Assembly (NCBI RefSeq): GCF_000383615.1
Contig: NZ_KB911610.1
Span: forward strand, 1 to 60,397
Source of the DNA: Streptomyces canus 299MFChir4.1
GTDB lineage: Bacteria; Actinomycetota; Actinomycetes; Streptomycetales; Streptomycetaceae
DNA length: 60,397 bases
Reading direction: 5' to 3'
The position numbers were made by a program, and so were the translations under genes. Position 1 is the stretch's first letter, and every line of letters begins with the position of its first letter. Under the pieces are notes generated by a model. It saw only the letters and a program-made list of their open reading frames with translations. It had not been told where the DNA came from and searched no databases. This document shows positions 59,246-60,397 of this stretch, piece after piece.

Positions 59246-60084
59246 ACGAGAGCGAGAACCAGCAGGTGGGCGAGGTCGGCCCCGCGGAGCTCACGGTCGC
59301 CGGCGACCCCGTGGCTGCCGCGCCTGCCGAGAAGCCGGCGCGCCGTGGCCGTATCGCCGCGGTGATCGGGTCCGCGGTGCTGGCCGTGGCGGTCGTCGCG
59401 GGGGTCGGCTACACCGTGATCACCGTCGACGGCGCCGACCGTGACGCGGGCGCGCCCGTGTGGACGTTCCCGAAGGGCGGGGCGGACCAGGAGAAGGCGG
59501 CCGCGGCGAAGGGGCTGGCGTCGATGCTGGTGCCGTACGGCGCCGACGGGTGGAGCCGGGGGCCGGACATCGGGGAGTACGGGTACGACGCCCAGCTCAG
59601 CGGTGCCGAGGCCACGGCCCTGCGCAAGCAGTCGCTGACCGGGCTGCCCCGTAGTCAGCGCAAGGCGTTGGAGAAGCAGATCGACAAGCAACGGCTCACG
59701 GGTATCGCGATGCGCAGCTACCTGAGCACCGACCAGCTCTCCTCCGTCTACACGGATAAGGCCTCCACGGTGACCGTCGAGCTCGCGCAGCTGGACAACA
59801 AGGCGGCGGCGCGGGGGATCACCGAGTACCAGAACGAGTTCCTCGACGCACTGGGCGACGTCCTGCGTGAGGGGCCCCGGATCGAGGGCCACAAGGACGC
59901 CCGCTGCTTCCTGTTGCCCACGAACAAGGACGAGAAGCTGGACTCGATGTTCTGCGGGGCCCAGCAGGGCAATGTCCTGGTCGCTCTCACCGCGGACAGC
60001 CCCAAGCCCATGCAGCAGACAGGGATCGCGATGCTCCTGCGCGAACAGCTCGACCGCATCGCGGAACCGGGGGAGTCGGTATGA
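59242..60084 (+). CDS. Membrane-anchored secreted protein, second of operon
   Basis: This 280-residue protein has the same architecture as its neighbour: a short acidic cytoplasmic tail, one membrane helix (AAVIGSAVLAVAVVAGVGYT) and an outer domain. The outer domain has 'GWSRGPDIGEYGYDAQLSGA' and two Cys (ARCFLLP, SMFCGAQ) likely to form a disulfide. The two proteins may be distant paralogues acting together. It overlaps both neighbours (GTGA, ATGA), so the three are tightly coupled. No known function. Confidence 0.77.
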   Translation: MNESENQQVGEVGPAELTVAGDPVAAAPAEKPARRGRIAAVIGSAVLAVAVVAGVGYTVITVDGADRDAGAPVWTFPKGGADQEKAAAAKGLASMLVPYGADGWSRGPDIGEYGYDAQLSGAEATALRKQSLTGLPRSQRKALEKQIDKQRLTGIAMRSYLSTDQLSSVYTDKASTVTVELAQLDNKAAARGITEYQNEFLDALGDVLREGPRIEGHKDARCFLLPTNKDEKLDSMFCGAQQGNVLVALTADSPKPMQQTGIAMLLREQLDRIAEPGESV

Positions 60085-60397
60085 CCGAGCAGACGGAAGA
60101 GAAGCCCGAGGCGACCGTTCCGCGCGCCGAGACCGAGCAGGCGTCGGTCGCCGAGTCCGACAGCGCGGCGCCGAAGACGTCCGTTCCCGGTAAGACGGAC
60201 CAGACCGAGCCGGCAAAGCCGGGCGACGGGGCCGACCAGACCCCCCAGCCGCCCACGCCCGAGCCACAGCCTGCGGCGGCGCTCAGGTCCGCGCCTGCGC
60301 CGGTCCCGGTAGCCGCACCGGTGCCGGCGCCCGTGCCTGCCTCGGGGTCGGTGCTTGTGCCCGTGCCGGAAGCCGTGCCCGCCTCCGAGCCGCAGCC
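60081..60397 (+). CDS. Pro/Ala/Val-rich protein, third of operon (partial)
   Basis: The gene starts at ATG 60081, overlapping the previous stop, and runs past the window end. The visible ~105 residues are low-complexity: Glu/Thr/Lys-rich first, then Pro-Ala-Pro-Val repeats (PVPVAAPVPAPVPASGS). This looks like a disordered cytoplasmic region ahead of a membrane helix, as in its two neighbours, but the rest is unseen. Confidence 0.7.
   Translation, partial: MTEQTEEKPEATVPRAETEQASVAESDSAAPKTSVPGKTDQTEPAKPGDGADQTPQPPTPEPQPAAALRSAPAPVPVAAPVPAPVPASGSVLVPVPEAVPASEPQ

Overview
The window is a high-GC chromosomal segment from a Streptomyces or very close relative. The evidence is the GC-saturated third codon positions, frequent GTG starts, ATGA/GTGA start-stop overlaps, the 5S rRNA sequence, and a gene content that matches the S. 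coelicolor neighbourhood around pstS, ppk, mshD and glnR. It opens inside an rRNA operon (end of 23S, then 5S and its terminator).

Left third (0.6-17.7 kb): a GNAT acetyltransferase and a multiply frameshifted GNAT remnant are followed by a minus-strand operon (8.8 to 1.6 kb) that looks like a minimal chromosomal type IV secretion / DNA translocation module. It encodes a pilin-like small membrane protein, a single-pass protein, a VirB6/TrbL-like polytopic protein, a SCO6880-family (PrgI/VirB3-like) protein, a VirB4-like ATPase, and a VirD4-like protein whose Walker A is degenerate. No relaxase is visible. Next come a secreted sedolisin, a TetR/SDR pair sharing a symmetric operator, a haloacetate-dehalogenase-like hydrolase, a secreted trypsin-like protease, a transglycosylase/NlpC cell-wall hydrolase, a PAP2 phosphatase and a Tat-exported BBE-type flavoenzyme.

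Phosphate region (17.8-29.6 kb): a PHO box precedes pstSCAB. It is followed by a Pit transporter with its DUF47 partner, the copper sensor csoR with its operator, two small or lipoprotein genes, and the polyphosphate operon ppk-CHAD-Nudix. If the S. coelicolor order I remember is right, the pst-to-csoR block is inverted here.

Transporter and stress region (29.6-50.3 kb): a G-skewed intergenic stretch carries a ~159-bp tandem repeat. A GntR/ABC operon has a striking 36-bp palindrome and a permease interrupted by a stop codon. An ECF sigma / anti-sigma / ABC operon faces away from it. Then come mshD, a secreted 5'-nucleotidase, an LmeA-like protein, an orphan Imm49-like protein, a pectate-lyase/pectinesterase chimeric pseudogene, a secreted protein with aerolysin-like features, and a two-component system next to an HtrA protease (secretion-stress module).

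Right end (50.4-60.4 kb): a LacI regulator, glnR, a hydrolase, a MoaD-like protein, membrane proteins, a VOC remnant, and a sulfur operon (rhodanese + DUF1416) preceded by a 26-codon cysteine-containing leader peptide that appears to be translated from a leaderless mRNA. A second LmeA-like gene, a DsrE-like gene and a three-gene operon of membrane-anchored or secreted proteins run off the end.
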